Assembly (NCBI GenBank): GCA_964482055.1
Contig: CAYZVX010000004.1
Span: forward strand, 1-64,000
DNA: 64,000 bases
Direction of reading: 5' to 3'
Source: G020354085 sp964482055
Lineage (GTDB): Bacteria; Pseudomonadota; Gammaproteobacteria; Acidiferrobacterales; Sulfurifustaceae
The notes under the pieces are model-generated. The model searched no databases. It had not been told where the DNA came from and worked only from the letters and a program-made list of their open reading frames with translations. The position numbers were made by a program, and so were the translations under genes. This document shows positions 25,092 to 34,319 of this stretch, one piece after another. Positions within the stretch are counted from its first letter, which is position 1. Each line of letters begins with the position of its first letter.

Positions 25092-26729
25092 TCAGGGGTT
25101 CAGCACCTCGAACTGGAAGCGTTCGTAGCTGGCCGTCAGCTCGACCGGTTCGGTGATCAGGAGCTTGTAGAGCCGGTAGCCGCTGTCCATGTAGATCTCG
25201 CGCCGCGACCTGAATACGCCGCGGTGCGTGACGAGCGACGGCGGCATCTTGAGCGCGCTCACCTCGGGCAGGAGCAGCGCCGGGAGGAAATCGCTTTCCT
25301 CATTGCGTTCGTTGACGGTCTTGACGACGCACGGCTCGGCCTGCGGCGCCATGCGTTGCGTGCCGATCTCGGCATGCGAAGAGCTCGCGGAGCGTACCCA
25401 ACGGATGATGCCGACCTCCCAGGAGCCGCCGTTCGATGTGCGCCGGGTGGCCACGATGTCGCCGACTCGAACGCGCGTCGTGATAAGCCCCTTCTTGACG
25501 AGCGCCTGGCCGCCCGCGCCTTCGTCGAGCACCTGCCAGGTCGAGAGATCATGCTCGGGTGACGACGCATCGTGCTCGATCCTGGGCTCATGCAGGCCGA
25601 GCGTGGTGCGCTGCGGCACGGGGCCGACGAAGCTCGAGCTTACGGCGAAACGCCGCCCGCCGTTCAGCCAGTAGTTGATGGCGTCGATGCCGATCACGAC
25701 ATCGACCGTGACCTCCTGGCCGCTCGTTCGGCGGAAGCTGCGACGCGGATGCAGTCCCCAAGCGTTGGCCAGGCGAAACAGCAGGTCCTGTCCGCCTTCC
25801 CGGAAGAATTCGGGCTCTAGCCCATCGGGCGGCGGCAATTCGCCGCGCTGCAGGCTGGTCCACTGGGTGTGGATCATGCGCGCGAGCTCCACCGTGTTGA
25901 GCAGGCGGTAGCGGCCCGGGTCATCAAGCGCGACATCCCCGGAATTGACGATGCCGGCGTTCAGGCCGTGCAGATCGATCAGAAACTGGCAGGTCGGGTC
26001 GAACGTCGTGGTCGCGGGCGTGAGCGCGGCGAGCGAGGCGTAGCGGTCGAGGTAGTGGTGGATGCGCTCGATCTGGCGCGCCGGCAGGTGATACGGGTTG
26101 GCGAGATCGAGCAGCAGCGCCTGCTTGTAGGCATGCGCCACGCTGCTGCGGGGAATGCTGTCGTTGAGCGCATCGGGCACGTCCACGGTCGCTGCGCCCA
26201 GCGCTTCGGCATGGCGAAACAGCGCATGAATCTCCTCCCAGGTGCCGGCCGGGCACGGCGAGTACGACTGGTAGGACATGGCGTGCACGCCGGTAAGGTA
26301 ACGCACCGCCCGCTGGATCGGCAGGGCGAGCTCGCGTGCATCGGCGGGCCCACCCGCGGCGAGCGCCGCGGCCTGGTGTTGCACGATGCGCTTGTAGCCG
26401 AAGGCCATCTCGACCTGAAACTGCCGGGCCTGCTCGGCGATTGACTTGTGCTTGTCGGAAAGCGGCAGCGGCAATCCGACGTACTGGCGCAGCAGCTCGG
26501 CGCACAGGTCGCGCACGGTCGGCCGGTAGAGCTCGAGCAGCGCGAGGCGTTCGCGCGCGTCGATCTCGATGCGGTTGTAGACGGTGAGCGTCGAGAACAG
26601 CTTGCGGCCGGTCTCGGCGACGTTGAGCAGCGGCAGGTTCTCCAGCCACTTGGCAACCTTGGCTGGTTGCAGCTCCACCTCGGTGAGCACGCGCGTGGAC
26701 AGCGCCGGCACCGCGAGCTTCAACTCCAT
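25092..26729 (-). CDS. Conserved protein of unknown function (545 residues), possibly PilZ-like C-terminus
   Basis: I do not recognise this protein with certainty. The first 300 residues look all-helical and cytoplasmic, with a conserved-looking start LKLAVPALSTRVLTEVELQP and segments such as NRIEIDARERLALLELYRP. The last 150 residues are beta-rich, with charged turns (RVRVGDIVATRRTSNGGSWE, GIIRWVRS) that recall PilZ cyclic-di-GMP-binding barrels. The diagnostic RxxxR...DxSxxG pattern is not cleanly present. No signal peptide or membrane helix is seen. It is divergent from the following small membrane gene. Confidence 0.55.
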   Translation of the reverse strand: MELKLAVPALSTRVLTEVELQPAKVAKWLENLPLLNVAETGRKLFSTLTVYNRIEIDARERLALLELYRPTVRDLCAELLRQYVGLPLPLSDKHKSIAEQARQFQVEMAFGYKRIVQHQAAALAAGGPADARELALPIQRAVRYLTGVHAMSYQSYSPCPAGTWEEIHALFRHAEALGAATVDVPDALNDSIPRSSVAHAYKQALLLDLANPYHLPARQIERIHHYLDRYASLAALTPATTTFDPTCQFLIDLHGLNAGIVNSGDVALDDPGRYRLLNTVELARMIHTQWTSLQRGELPPPDGLEPEFFREGGQDLLFRLANAWGLHPRRSFRRTSGQEVTVDVVIGIDAINYWLNGGRRFAVSSSFVGPVPQRTTLGLHEPRIEHDASSPEHDLSTWQVLDEGAGGQALVKKGLITTRVRVGDIVATRRTSNGGSWEVGIIRWVRSASSSHAEIGTQRMAPQAEPCVVKTVNERNEESDFLPALLLPEVSALKMPPSLVTHRGVFRSRREIYMDSGYRLYKLLITEPVELTASYERFQFEVLNP

Positions 26730-26928
26730 GCTATCTCCGGAGTCTCTTGTGCGGACTCGTAAAGTGCCTGGAATTGTAGCCACTGCGGAGCAGCCCTACA
26801 ATTTGCGATCCGGCGAGTAGCCGTCACCGGCGCGACGCCGCGACGATATTCCGTCGAAACGGCGCGCTCTGCTTCATTTCAGAATTACTCCGTGGCGTCG
26901 CCTGCGTCCTGAAAGAGAACCTGTGCAG

Positions 26929-27312
26929 ATGATCGCGACCATGCGATTCTGGTTTTGGGGTGCCGCATTTTTATACACGTTGGCGCTGTTCGATCACGCC
27001 GGAATTGGCGCGGAGCCGCAGCACCTGGCCTTGCGGCGCGCCTTCGACACCGCCGCGGCACTCCTCTGGGGTCTGTTCCTGCTGGGGGCAATCGCGCGCT
27101 GGCAGCCAGGTTGGCCCGCGCCCTACTGGCGCCTGTCTTGTCTGGGCACCGGTCTTGTGCTAGCCGCACTTGAGCTGTGGGTCGTGCACCGCCGGCTCAC
27201 CTTGGATGACCTGGCGGCGCCGTTGCTCGGCTTGGCGATCGCGGCGATCTTGCCGCGCGTGCTGCCGGCAGGGGTCATTTGGCGTTGGCTGGGTCGCGAC
27301 CGCCGCCGCTGA
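26929..27312 (+). CDS. Small membrane protein, possibly VanZ-like
   Basis: The 127-residue protein has about four hydrophobic segments (near 10-24, 40-58, 73-90 and 98-116) and a basic tail. The stretch ALELWVVHRRLTLDDLAAPLLG faintly recalls the E...R...D...G pattern of VanZ-like proteins, but this is weak. An in-frame GTG lies six bases upstream of the ATG used. No operon partner is evident. Confidence 0.5.
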   Translation: MIATMRFWFWGAAFLYTLALFDHAGIGAEPQHLALRRAFDTAAALLWGLFLLGAIARWQPGWPAPYWRLSCLGTGLVLAALELWVVHRRLTLDDLAAPLLGLAIAAILPRVLPAGVIWRWLGRDRRR

Positions 27313-27574
27313 GCGACAGTCCGCCGCGACGTGCGTCGGGCGCAAGCTTCGTATTTCCTTACCAAACTCGGAAGGCGTGTGCCAACCCTGGGTGAAACCC
27401 CGCCGCCGGCACAGCCGGCGGCGCCTGGTGGAATCTTTCCCGATTCGATCGATCCAAATTCAGTGCGCGGGTGCAAAGGCTCGATGCGTCCGGCAAGTCC
27501 GGCGGGCAGGAAAAGTGATGGGGCGCATGGCAAAATGTGCACCGCGAACGGTGCGCTGATCAGCGGAGGTTGAT

Positions 27575-28084
27575 GTGTTTCGATGCCTGAAATGGATGGC
27601 GGTTGCGTTGCTGGCGTTGCCGCTTGCAGCCGGGGCGGCGGCCCCGAGCATCGTCCTGAAGGATCAGGATGGCAAGACCCGCAACGTCAGCGAGTTCATC
27701 GGCCAGGGCAAATGGACCGTGGTCGCCGTGTGGTCGGCGGACTGTCCCATCTGCCGGCGCGAGATTCACCACATGGCGTTCTTCCACGACGAGCACAAGA
27801 GGTCCGACGCCCAGGTCCTGGGGCTGTCGATAGATTCCGAGGCCGGTCGTGCCAAGGCGCTCGGTTTCATCGACGACCACAGCCTGAGCTTTCCCAACCT
27901 GATCGGTGACCCCGATGTCGCCGCCGCGTTGGGCGGCGGTATGTTCATTGGTACGCCCACCTACTACGTCTATTCGCCCGACGGCAAGCTGGCGGCGCAG
28001 CGCGTAGGTCCGGTGACATTGCAGCAGATGGAAGACCTGCTGCGCCAGCTCAAGGCCAAGCAGGCCAAACCCAAGGCCGGCTGA
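27575..28084 (+). CDS. TlpA-like exported thioredoxin
   Basis: The 169-residue protein has a signal peptide (1-23) and a TlpA/ResA-type thioredoxin domain with active site CPIC (C57-C60) and the cis-proline loop GTPTYY near 125. Such proteins reduce periplasmic disulfides, often for cytochrome c maturation or for Sox and copper centres. A GGAGG site precedes the GTG start. It is followed after 23 bases by a second exported thioredoxin-fold gene, so the two are probably co-transcribed. Confidence 0.88.
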   Translation: MFRCLKWMAVALLALPLAAGAAAPSIVLKDQDGKTRNVSEFIGQGKWTVVAVWSADCPICRREIHHMAFFHDEHKRSDAQVLGLSIDSEAGRAKALGFIDDHSLSFPNLIGDPDVAAALGGGMFIGTPTYYVYSPDGKLAAQRVGPVTLQQMEDLLRQLKAKQAKPKAG

Positions 28085-28107
28085 CGCCCAGTGCGGGACG
28101 TATCGCC

Positions 28108-28662
28108 ATGCTGCGACTGTTGATTGCGTCGGTGCTGCTGCTGGCCGGGACGGCGGCGGCCCCGGCCGCGGGCGAGACGGCGGGCGCGCCGCGCGATGCG
28201 ATGACCCATTTCTTCGAGCAGAGCTTCGGCAACCTCAAGGAAGAGCTCGACGGCGCGCTCGCCGAAGGCAAGACGGGCCTGTTCATCATGTTTGATGACG
28301 AGGATTGTCCGTGGTGCGCCAAGATGAAGGCGACCATCATGAACCAGCCGCAGGTCCAGGATTACTACCGCAAGCATTTCCGCGTGCTGCACCTCGACAA
28401 GAACGGCGACACCCCGATCACCGATTTCGCCGGGCGCGAAATGCCGGTCAAGGAGCTCGCTTTCAAAGCCTACAACGTGCGCGCCACCCCGGTATTCGTG
28501 TTCGTCGGCCCGAGGGGGGAGACGCTGCTGCGCAGTGTCGGCGCCAACATGACGCTCGAGGAATTCCTGTGGCTCGGCGAGTTCGTGGCGAGTGGCGCCT
28601 ACAAGGGCAAGAGCTTCACCCTCTACAAGCGCGAACGCCGGCTGGCCGCCGGCGGGCGCTGA
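28108..28662 (+). CDS. Exported thioredoxin-fold protein (SoxW/thioredoxin_2-like)
   Basis: The 184-residue protein has a signal peptide (1-20) and a thioredoxin-like domain with CPWC (C67-C70) in FDDEDCPWCAKM and the cis-Pro loop RATPVF (P128). The insert between active site and cis-Pro resembles the SoxW/thioredoxin_2 group, which keeps periplasmic sulfur-carrying proteins reduced. No sox genes occur in the window, so the partner is unknown. It lies between the TlpA-like gene and the TolC-type gene. Confidence 0.82.
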   Translation: MLRLLIASVLLLAGTAAAPAAGETAGAPRDAMTHFFEQSFGNLKEELDGALAEGKTGLFIMFDDEDCPWCAKMKATIMNQPQVQDYYRKHFRVLHLDKNGDTPITDFAGREMPVKELAFKAYNVRATPVFVFVGPRGETLLRSVGANMTLEEFLWLGEFVASGAYKGKSFTLYKRERRLAAGGR

Positions 28663-28735
28663 AGCGCGGATTCGAAAACCACCGGCGCATCGTAGTATAG
28701 CGGCCATGATCCGGGCCGGGAGGGCAGGGCGAGCG

Positions 28736-30031
28736 ATGCGCAGTCGGCTGCTGGCGATCGGTGCATTGTGCTCGATCGCGCCAGGGGCGAGCGGCGCCGA
28801 GGGCGCGCCGCTGCCGTCGCCGCTGACGCTCGAACAGGCGCTCGCGCTGGCCGATGAGGCACACCCCGATCTCGATCTGGCGCGCGCTGATCTCGAGCGG
28901 TCGCGCGCCCGCTTGATCGAGGCCGAGGCGCGCCGTGGCGCGCGCCTGCTCGCCGACCTCACGCCGGAACGCGCGCAGCCGGCGGCCGGCGGTCCGGATA
29001 TCAACGACAGCCGCGCCCGCATCCTGCTGTCCAAGCAGCTTTCGGACTTTGGACGCCAGGCGGCGCTGGAAGCGGCGGCGGGGGCCGAGCTGGTCGGCCG
29101 CGAGCTCGCGCTGATCGACAGTCGCCAGCGCCGCCGCCTCGACATCATGCGCCGCTTCTTCGACGTGCTGCTCGCCGACCTGCGCTATGCGGTCGACAAC
29201 GAGGACATGGCGCACCGCTACGTGAGCTTCGACCGCGTCCGCCAGCGTCACGCGCTCGGTCAGGTATCCGAGGTCGAGCTCCTGGAATCCGAAAACGCCT
29301 ATCGCGAGGTGCTGATTGCCCGTACCGAAAGCGAGAAGCGCCAGGCGGGCGCGCGCCTGCAGCTCGCGGTGGCGCTCAACCGCCCGAACCAGGTGCCGGG
29401 CGAGCTCGCGCCCCCGCGGCTTGCGCATCTTGAGCGCGAGGCGCCGGATTACAAGACTCTGCTGAAGGAGGCGCTCGAGGCGAGCCCGGTGGTGGTCGCG
29501 GCGCGCAAGGAACTGGAGGCCGCGGCGCGCAGCGTCGAGGCGGCGCGCGCGCGCAACCGTCCAGTGCTGACCGGCGAAGCCGAGGCCGCCCAGTACAACG
29601 AGGCGCGCGGCCTTGGGCGCAACGACTGGCGCGTCGGGCTCAACCTGCGCATTCCGCTCTACGACGGCGGGGAGACCGATGCCGACGTCACGCGCGCCAT
29701 TGCCGAGCACGCGGCGCGCGAGGCGCGACTGAAGAAGGTGGAACAGGAACTGCAACAGGCGGTGCTCGATCTCGTCCAGGAGATCGAGACGCTCAAGGTG
29801 CGCCGCGCCGTGGCCAGGCAGCGCCTTGCGTTTCGCGACGCGGCGCTCGAGCGCACGCGCTCGCTGTATGAGCTCGAGGTCCAGGCGAACCTTGGCGATG
29901 CCCTCGTTCGCTTGACCGAGGCGCAGTACCTCGCCGCGCGCGCGGACTTCGACCTGGCCCTCGCCTGGGCGCGGGTCGAAGCCCTGACCGGCCGACTCGC
30001 GCCGCCACTTCCCAAGGAGCGTACCCCATGA
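28736..30031 (+). CDS. TolC-family outer-membrane channel
   Basis: The 431-residue outer-membrane efflux protein has a signal peptide (1-21), then two long helical repeats with heptad-like Ala/Arg/Glu/Leu patterns and conserved beta segments (NLRIPLYDGGE near 303-313). It should form a trimeric exit duct. The ATG at 28736 follows GGGAGGGCAGGG; an in-frame ATG at 28706 is possible. It overlaps the adaptor gene by four bases (ATGA). No inner-membrane pump gene is attached. Confidence 0.85.
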   Translation: MRSRLLAIGALCSIAPGASGAEGAPLPSPLTLEQALALADEAHPDLDLARADLERSRARLIEAEARRGARLLADLTPERAQPAAGGPDINDSRARILLSKQLSDFGRQAALEAAAGAELVGRELALIDSRQRRRLDIMRRFFDVLLADLRYAVDNEDMAHRYVSFDRVRQRHALGQVSEVELLESENAYREVLIARTESEKRQAGARLQLAVALNRPNQVPGELAPPRLAHLEREAPDYKTLLKEALEASPVVVAARKELEAAARSVEAARARNRPVLTGEAEAAQYNEARGLGRNDWRVGLNLRIPLYDGGETDADVTRAIAEHAAREARLKKVEQELQQAVLDLVQEIETLKVRRAVARQRLAFRDAALERTRSLYELEVQANLGDALVRLTEAQYLAARADFDLALAWARVEALTGRLAPPLPKERTP

Positions 30032-30813
30032 GCCGAAATCGAATGGCGCTCGCCGCCGCGCTGCTGGTCGCGCCGGTAATGACGATGGCCGCAAGCTTCG
30101 AGGCGACGGTCAGCTTTGCGCGACGCGTGGAGATTGGGCTGCCGGTTTCGGGCGTAGTGGCGAGCGTGGGTGCCGAGCCCGGCGCGCGCGTGAAGAAAGG
30201 CGAGCTGCTCGTGGCGCTCGACGCGACGCCGTTTGAGGCGGCGGTCGAGCAGGCGCGCGGCGCGCTGGCACGCGCCAGCGCCGATTATGACGAGGCAGTG
30301 CGCGACCACAAGACGATGAAAGAGATTTACGACCGCCAGCTCGCCTCGACCGTAGAGCTCGACAACGCGCGCCTCAAGGTGCAGCGCGCCGAGGGCGCGC
30401 TCACCCAGGCGCGCGCCGCCCTCAAGCAGGCGCAGGTCGATCTGGCGCGCTCGCGCATCACCGCACCGTTCGATGCGCTGGTGCTCGACATGCGCGTACA
30501 CGTGGGCAGCACCGTGGTGAGCACCGTCGAGTCGCGGCCGGTGGTGGTGCTGGCGGCAGAGGGTGAATATGTCGCCGCGACCCGCGTCTCTGGCGCTGCG
30601 CTCGACACGCTCAAGACGGGGCAGCCCGCGAGCGTCACCGTCGCCGGCAAGACCTACGCCGGTCGCGTGCAGACCGTGGGACTGGAGCCGGTTGCCGACA
30701 AGGGTGCTGCCGAACCGCTTTACCCGGTGATCGTTGCGTTTCGCGCGCCGGACGCGCCGCTGCGCGCCGGGCAGGGCGCGCGCGTCGAGTTTCAGCCGGC
30801 GATGGCACGGTGA
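30028..30813 (+). CDS. HlyD/RND-type periplasmic adaptor subunit
   Basis: The 261-residue membrane-fusion protein has a signal peptide (1-21), a half-lipoyl segment (VEIGLPVSGVVASVGAEPG), an alpha-hairpin (about 75-145), the second half-lipoyl (ITAPFDALVLDMRVHVGS) and a short beta-barrel. Unlike the cusB product, the lipoyl/hairpin region is complete. It is translationally coupled to the TolC-type gene, but no RND, MFS or ABC pump follows: the next gene is acylphosphatase. It must work with a pump encoded elsewhere. Confidence 0.83.
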   Translation: MSRNRMALAAALLVAPVMTMAASFEATVSFARRVEIGLPVSGVVASVGAEPGARVKKGELLVALDATPFEAAVEQARGALARASADYDEAVRDHKTMKEIYDRQLASTVELDNARLKVQRAEGALTQARAALKQAQVDLARSRITAPFDALVLDMRVHVGSTVVSTVESRPVVVLAAEGEYVAATRVSGAALDTLKTGQPASVTVAGKTYAGRVQTVGLEPVADKGAAEPLYPVIVAFRAPDAPLRAGQGARVEFQPAMAR

Positions 30814-30853
30814 CAGCGCGGCCAGCACCGCTCCGGCGATAGCGCAACAGCCC

Positions 30854-31132
30854 ATGCGCCAGTGCCGCCACTACCTCGTCTCGGGCCGTGTGCAGGGCGT
30901 GTTCTTCCGCGCCACCACGCAGGAGACGGCCCGTCGGCTCGGGCTCACCGGCTGGGTGCGCAACATCGCCGGCGGGCGCGTGGAGCTCGTCGCCTGCGGC
31001 GAAGCGGAGCCGCTCGCCGCGCTCGAGCGCTGGTTGTGGCAGGGGCCGCCGCACGCGCACGTCGAGCGCGTCACGGTGAGCGACGTGCCGGTGCAGGAGT
31101 TTGTTGACTTTCGCGTGATTCGCGATTTGTGA
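30854..31132 (+). CDS. acyP: Acylphosphatase
   Basis: The 92-residue acylphosphatase hydrolyses acyl phosphates such as carbamoyl phosphate. The phosphate-binding loop GRVQGVFFR ends at the catalytic Arg19, and the catalytic Asn37 lies in WVRNIAGGRVE. The fold is the same as the N-terminal domain of HypF, also present in this window. A hairpin terminator follows. Confidence 0.93.
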   Translation: MRQCRHYLVSGRVQGVFFRATTQETARRLGLTGWVRNIAGGRVELVACGEAEPLAALERWLWQGPPHAHVERVTVSDVPVQEFVDFRVIRDL

Positions 31133-31137
31133 ACGGG

Positions 31138-31165
31138 TTTCAGGTTTAAGGTTTTCAACCTGAAA
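31138..31165 (+). terminator. Hairpin after acylphosphatase
   Basis: TTTCAGGTT and AACCTGAAA form a perfect 9-bp stem with a 10-nt loop. There is no long T-run, so termination may be weak. It lies between convergent genes. Confidence 0.5.
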
Positions 31166-31200
31166 CTTGAAACCACAAACTCCAAACCTGCCCTAGAGAC

Positions 31201-31797
31201 TCACTGCCTGTACCACCGGGTGCGCATCGCCCGGTCGACCTTGGCGCCGTAGACGTGCTCGCGTGTGCCGTTGTAGCGCTTGAGCGCCAGATGCAGGTTG
31301 CCGCGCTCCTTGTCGAGGTAGTACTTGAGGATCGTGCAGCCGTAGCGCAGGTTGGTCTGCATGCGGAACAGGCTGTCGCCGGGTTTGCCGATCTCCTTGA
31401 GCCAGAACGGCATCACCTGCATCAGGCCGCGCGCCCCGGCCGAGGAGATGGCGAACTGGTCGAAATTGCTTTCCACCTCGATGACCGCCAAGACCAGCTC
31501 CGGGGCGAGCTTCGCGCGCGTGGCCTCGTAGTGCACGGTCTTGAGCAGCTCCAGCCGGTAGCGCGTGTCCGGCACCTTCTTCGCGAGGCGGCGCGACATG
31601 TCCATCAGCCACACCTCGGCGTCGAAGCGGTCGGCGAAGCTATCGGCGCCTTCGACCGCGGTCTTGAGCAGCGCGCGCAGCTCCGGGTCCACCTCCTGGG
31701 CGGCCGCGGCGAGCGGGCCGAGCAGCGCAAGCCACGCCCCAGCGACAAGGGTTCGCCAGACAGAGGCGCGCGGCCGCGGCAGGCACATGGCAGTCAT
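31201..31797 (-). CDS. Lytic transglycosylase, SLT domain
   Basis: The 198-residue periplasmic peptidoglycan lytic transglycosylase has a signal peptide (about 8-33) and an SLT domain: IEVESNFDQFAISSAGARGL with the catalytic Glu109, LMQVMP (125-130), then Y-G and a final L-A-x-x-x-Y-N-G motif (ALKRYNGT). It cleaves glycan strands to form anhydro-muropeptides. It is smaller than MltE/Slt70, being a minimal SLT enzyme. Several upstream in-frame ATG codons exist; the one at 31797 follows GAGAA. Confidence 0.87.
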   Translation of the reverse strand: MTAMCLPRPRASVWRTLVAGAWLALLGPLAAAAQEVDPELRALLKTAVEGADSFADRFDAEVWLMDMSRRLAKKVPDTRYRLELLKTVHYEATRAKLAPELVLAVIEVESNFDQFAISSAGARGLMQVMPFWLKEIGKPGDSLFRMQTNLRYGCTILKYYLDKERGNLHLALKRYNGTREHVYGAKVDRAMRTRWYRQ

Positions 31798-32007
31798 GGA
31801 TTCTCGGCGTTGGGGCGGGGAAAGCGTGGCCTTCATGCCGAAATTAGAGCAGGTTTCCACGCCGCTGCAAGGCGGTGAGCAGCGAGCGGTAGGGAGTGAA
31901 TGGCGGGCCGTCTTGCCGTGTCGATCACTACTCACGGATCACCGCTCACCCCCCGCCGCCCCTATAATGCCCTTTAAGCACGCGGGGTTCGGGCCCATTT
32001 AGATGTC

Positions 32008-34221
32008 ATGGTAAGCGTCACCCACAAGCATTCCGGCCTCGACAGCAAGGACACGGTTGACCTCGATCGCTGGCTCGCGGCGCTCGCCGCCAACCGGCCG
32101 CCCGCCGAGCTCGACGTGATCCGCCGCGCCTGCCAGCTCGCCGAACGCGCGCACGCCGGGCAGAGGCGCATGTCCGGGGAACCGTACGTGCAGCATGTGC
32201 TTTCGGTCGCGCAGATCCTGGCGGAACTCAAGCTCGATCACGAGGCGATCGCAGCGGCCATCCTGCACGACGTGGCGGAGGATACCGCGATCACGCTTAA
32301 GGACATCGAGGCCGAGTTCGGGCCGCGCATTGCGGCGCTTGTCGATGGCGTGACCAAGATGAAGGTCATTCAGGAGTTCCAGCCCGGCGCCGGCAGCACG
32401 CGCAAGGAGCATGCCCAGGCCGAGAGCCTGCGCAAGATGCTGCTCGCTATGGCCGAGGACGTGCGCGTGGTGTTGATCAAACTCGCCGACCGGCTGCACA
32501 ACATGCGCACCCTGGCGGCGCTGCCCGAGGACAAGCAGTTGCGCATTGCGCGCGAGACCATGGATGTGTTCGCGCCGCTCGCCAACCGCCTCGGCATCTG
32601 GCAGGTCAAGTGGGAGCTCGAGGACCTCGCGTTCCGCTACCTGGAACCGGCCGGCTACAAGCGCATCGCGGGCTTCCTCGCCGAGCGGCGCGTGGATCGC
32701 GAGGCCTACATCGCCGATTTCGTCGCGCGCCTCAAGGCCGCGCTCCAGGAAGCGCATGTCGAGGCCGAGGTCACGGGGCGCGCCAAGCACATCTACAGCA
32801 TCTGGCGCAAGATGAGCCGCAAGGGCAAGGACTTCGAGCAAATCTTCGACGTGCGCGCCGTGCGCGTGCTCACGCACACGGTGCGCGACTGTTATGCCGC
32901 GCTCGGTGTGGTGCACTCGCTGTGGAGTCACGTGCCCGGGGAGTTCGACGACTACATCGCCACCCCGAAGGAGAACAACTACCGCTCGATCCACACCGCC
33001 GTGATCGGGCCGCAGGGCAAGACCGTGGAGGTGCAGATCCGCACCTTCGACATGCACAGGGAATCCGAGCTCGGCGTGGCGGCGCACTGGCGCTACAAGG
33101 AGGGCGCGCGCGGCGACAAGTCCTTCGACGAGAAGATCGCCTGGTTGCGCACGCTGCTCGAATGGAAGGACGAGGTGGCCGAGGCCTCGGATTTCGTCGA
33201 GCAGTTCAAGTCCGAGGTGTTCAGCGAGCGCGTCTACGTGTTCACGCCGAAGGGCAACATCGTCGATCTGCCGGCCGGCGCCACGCCGCTCGATTTCGCC
33301 TATCACATTCACACCGACGTGGGGCATCGCTGCCGCGGTGCCAAGGTCAACGGCCACATGGTGCCGCTCACCTACGTGCTCAACACTGGCGATCGCGTCG
33401 AGGTGCTGACCGTCAAGGAGGGCGGCCCGTCGCGCGACTGGCTGAGCCCGCATCTGGGCTATCTCGCGACCTCCAAGGCGCGCCAGAAGGTGCAGGCCTG
33501 GTTCAAGCAGCAGAACTACGACGCCAGTGTCGCGGCCGGGCGCCAGGCGCTCGAGCGCGAGTTCCAGCGTCTCGGGCTATCTGACGTGAACTTCGAGAAG
33601 CTCACCAGCCGTTTCGGTTACCCGAAGGTCGACGACTTCCTCGCCGCGCTCGGGCGCGGCGAGGTCAAGCCCGCGCAGATCATGTCGGCGGTGCAGGAGC
33701 TGGTGGAGCCGGCAGCGCGCGCGCAGCCGGTGCCGATCCCGGCGCGCGCGCCAGCCGCGGGCACGCGCCCGAGCGGCGTCAGCATCCAGGGCGTGGGCAA
33801 CCTGCTCGCGCGCATGGCGAAGTGCTGCAATCCGCTGCCGGGCGAGGAGATCGTGGGGTTCATCACGCGCGGGCAGGGCATCACCGTGCACCGGCGCGAT
33901 TGCCCCAACGCGCTGCGCCACCAGGACGAGCACGGCGAACGCCTGATCGAGGTGAGTTGGGGCGAGCAGCCGAGTCAGACCTATCCGGTCGAGATCGAGG
34001 TGCTGGCGCACGACCGCGCCGGGTTGCTGCGCGACATCACCGGGCTGCTGGCCAACGAGAAGGTGAGCGCGACGGCTGTCAACACGTTCACCGACAAGCG
34101 CGAGCACGTCGCGCGCATGACCTTCACCCTCGAGATCCCGAGCCTCGAAACCCTGAGCCGGCTGTTGGCGCTCATCGATCAGGTGCCGAACGTGCTGAGC
34201 GTGCGCCGGCGCACGCAGTAG
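32008..34221 (+). CDS. relA: RelA-type (p)ppGpp synthetase with an apparently intact HD hydrolase site
   Basis: The 737-residue long RSH protein has an HD domain (about 45-190), a synthetase domain (240-350), TGS (about 400-465) and a C-terminal zinc-finger/ACT region (ARMAKCCNP, ACT about 660-737). The synthetase carries the RelA-type EXDD motif (EFDD, 312-315), and the N-terminus and overall order match RelA. Unlike E. coli RelA, however, the hydrolase residues are all present: H63, H87-D88, E91-D92, and D161 with N165 in LADRLHN. It may therefore both make and degrade (p)ppGpp. The ATG at 32008 begins in the same way as E. coli RelA. Confidence 0.9.
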   Translation: MVSVTHKHSGLDSKDTVDLDRWLAALAANRPPAELDVIRRACQLAERAHAGQRRMSGEPYVQHVLSVAQILAELKLDHEAIAAAILHDVAEDTAITLKDIEAEFGPRIAALVDGVTKMKVIQEFQPGAGSTRKEHAQAESLRKMLLAMAEDVRVVLIKLADRLHNMRTLAALPEDKQLRIARETMDVFAPLANRLGIWQVKWELEDLAFRYLEPAGYKRIAGFLAERRVDREAYIADFVARLKAALQEAHVEAEVTGRAKHIYSIWRKMSRKGKDFEQIFDVRAVRVLTHTVRDCYAALGVVHSLWSHVPGEFDDYIATPKENNYRSIHTAVIGPQGKTVEVQIRTFDMHRESELGVAAHWRYKEGARGDKSFDEKIAWLRTLLEWKDEVAEASDFVEQFKSEVFSERVYVFTPKGNIVDLPAGATPLDFAYHIHTDVGHRCRGAKVNGHMVPLTYVLNTGDRVEVLTVKEGGPSRDWLSPHLGYLATSKARQKVQAWFKQQNYDASVAAGRQALEREFQRLGLSDVNFEKLTSRFGYPKVDDFLAALGRGEVKPAQIMSAVQELVEPAARAQPVPIPARAPAAGTRPSGVSIQGVGNLLARMAKCCNPLPGEEIVGFITRGQGITVHRRDCPNALRHQDEHGERLIEVSWGEQPSQTYPVEIEVLAHDRAGLLRDITGLLANEKVSATAVNTFTDKREHVARMTFTLEIPSLETLSRLLALIDQVPNVLSVRRRTQ

Positions 34222-34319
34222 GCTTCGGAAGCAGCCGCGCATGCCGTGCGGCGGGATGCCAGGACGTAGAGCCGCGTTTCGCCGGCGTCTGCGCGTCCCT
34301 GCGGTGGGCAGCTCAAGAA

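Noticed and set aside
31999..33453. Long minus-strand open frame opposite relA
   Set aside because: Antisense shadow; the plus strand encodes a full RelA-type protein with all domains.
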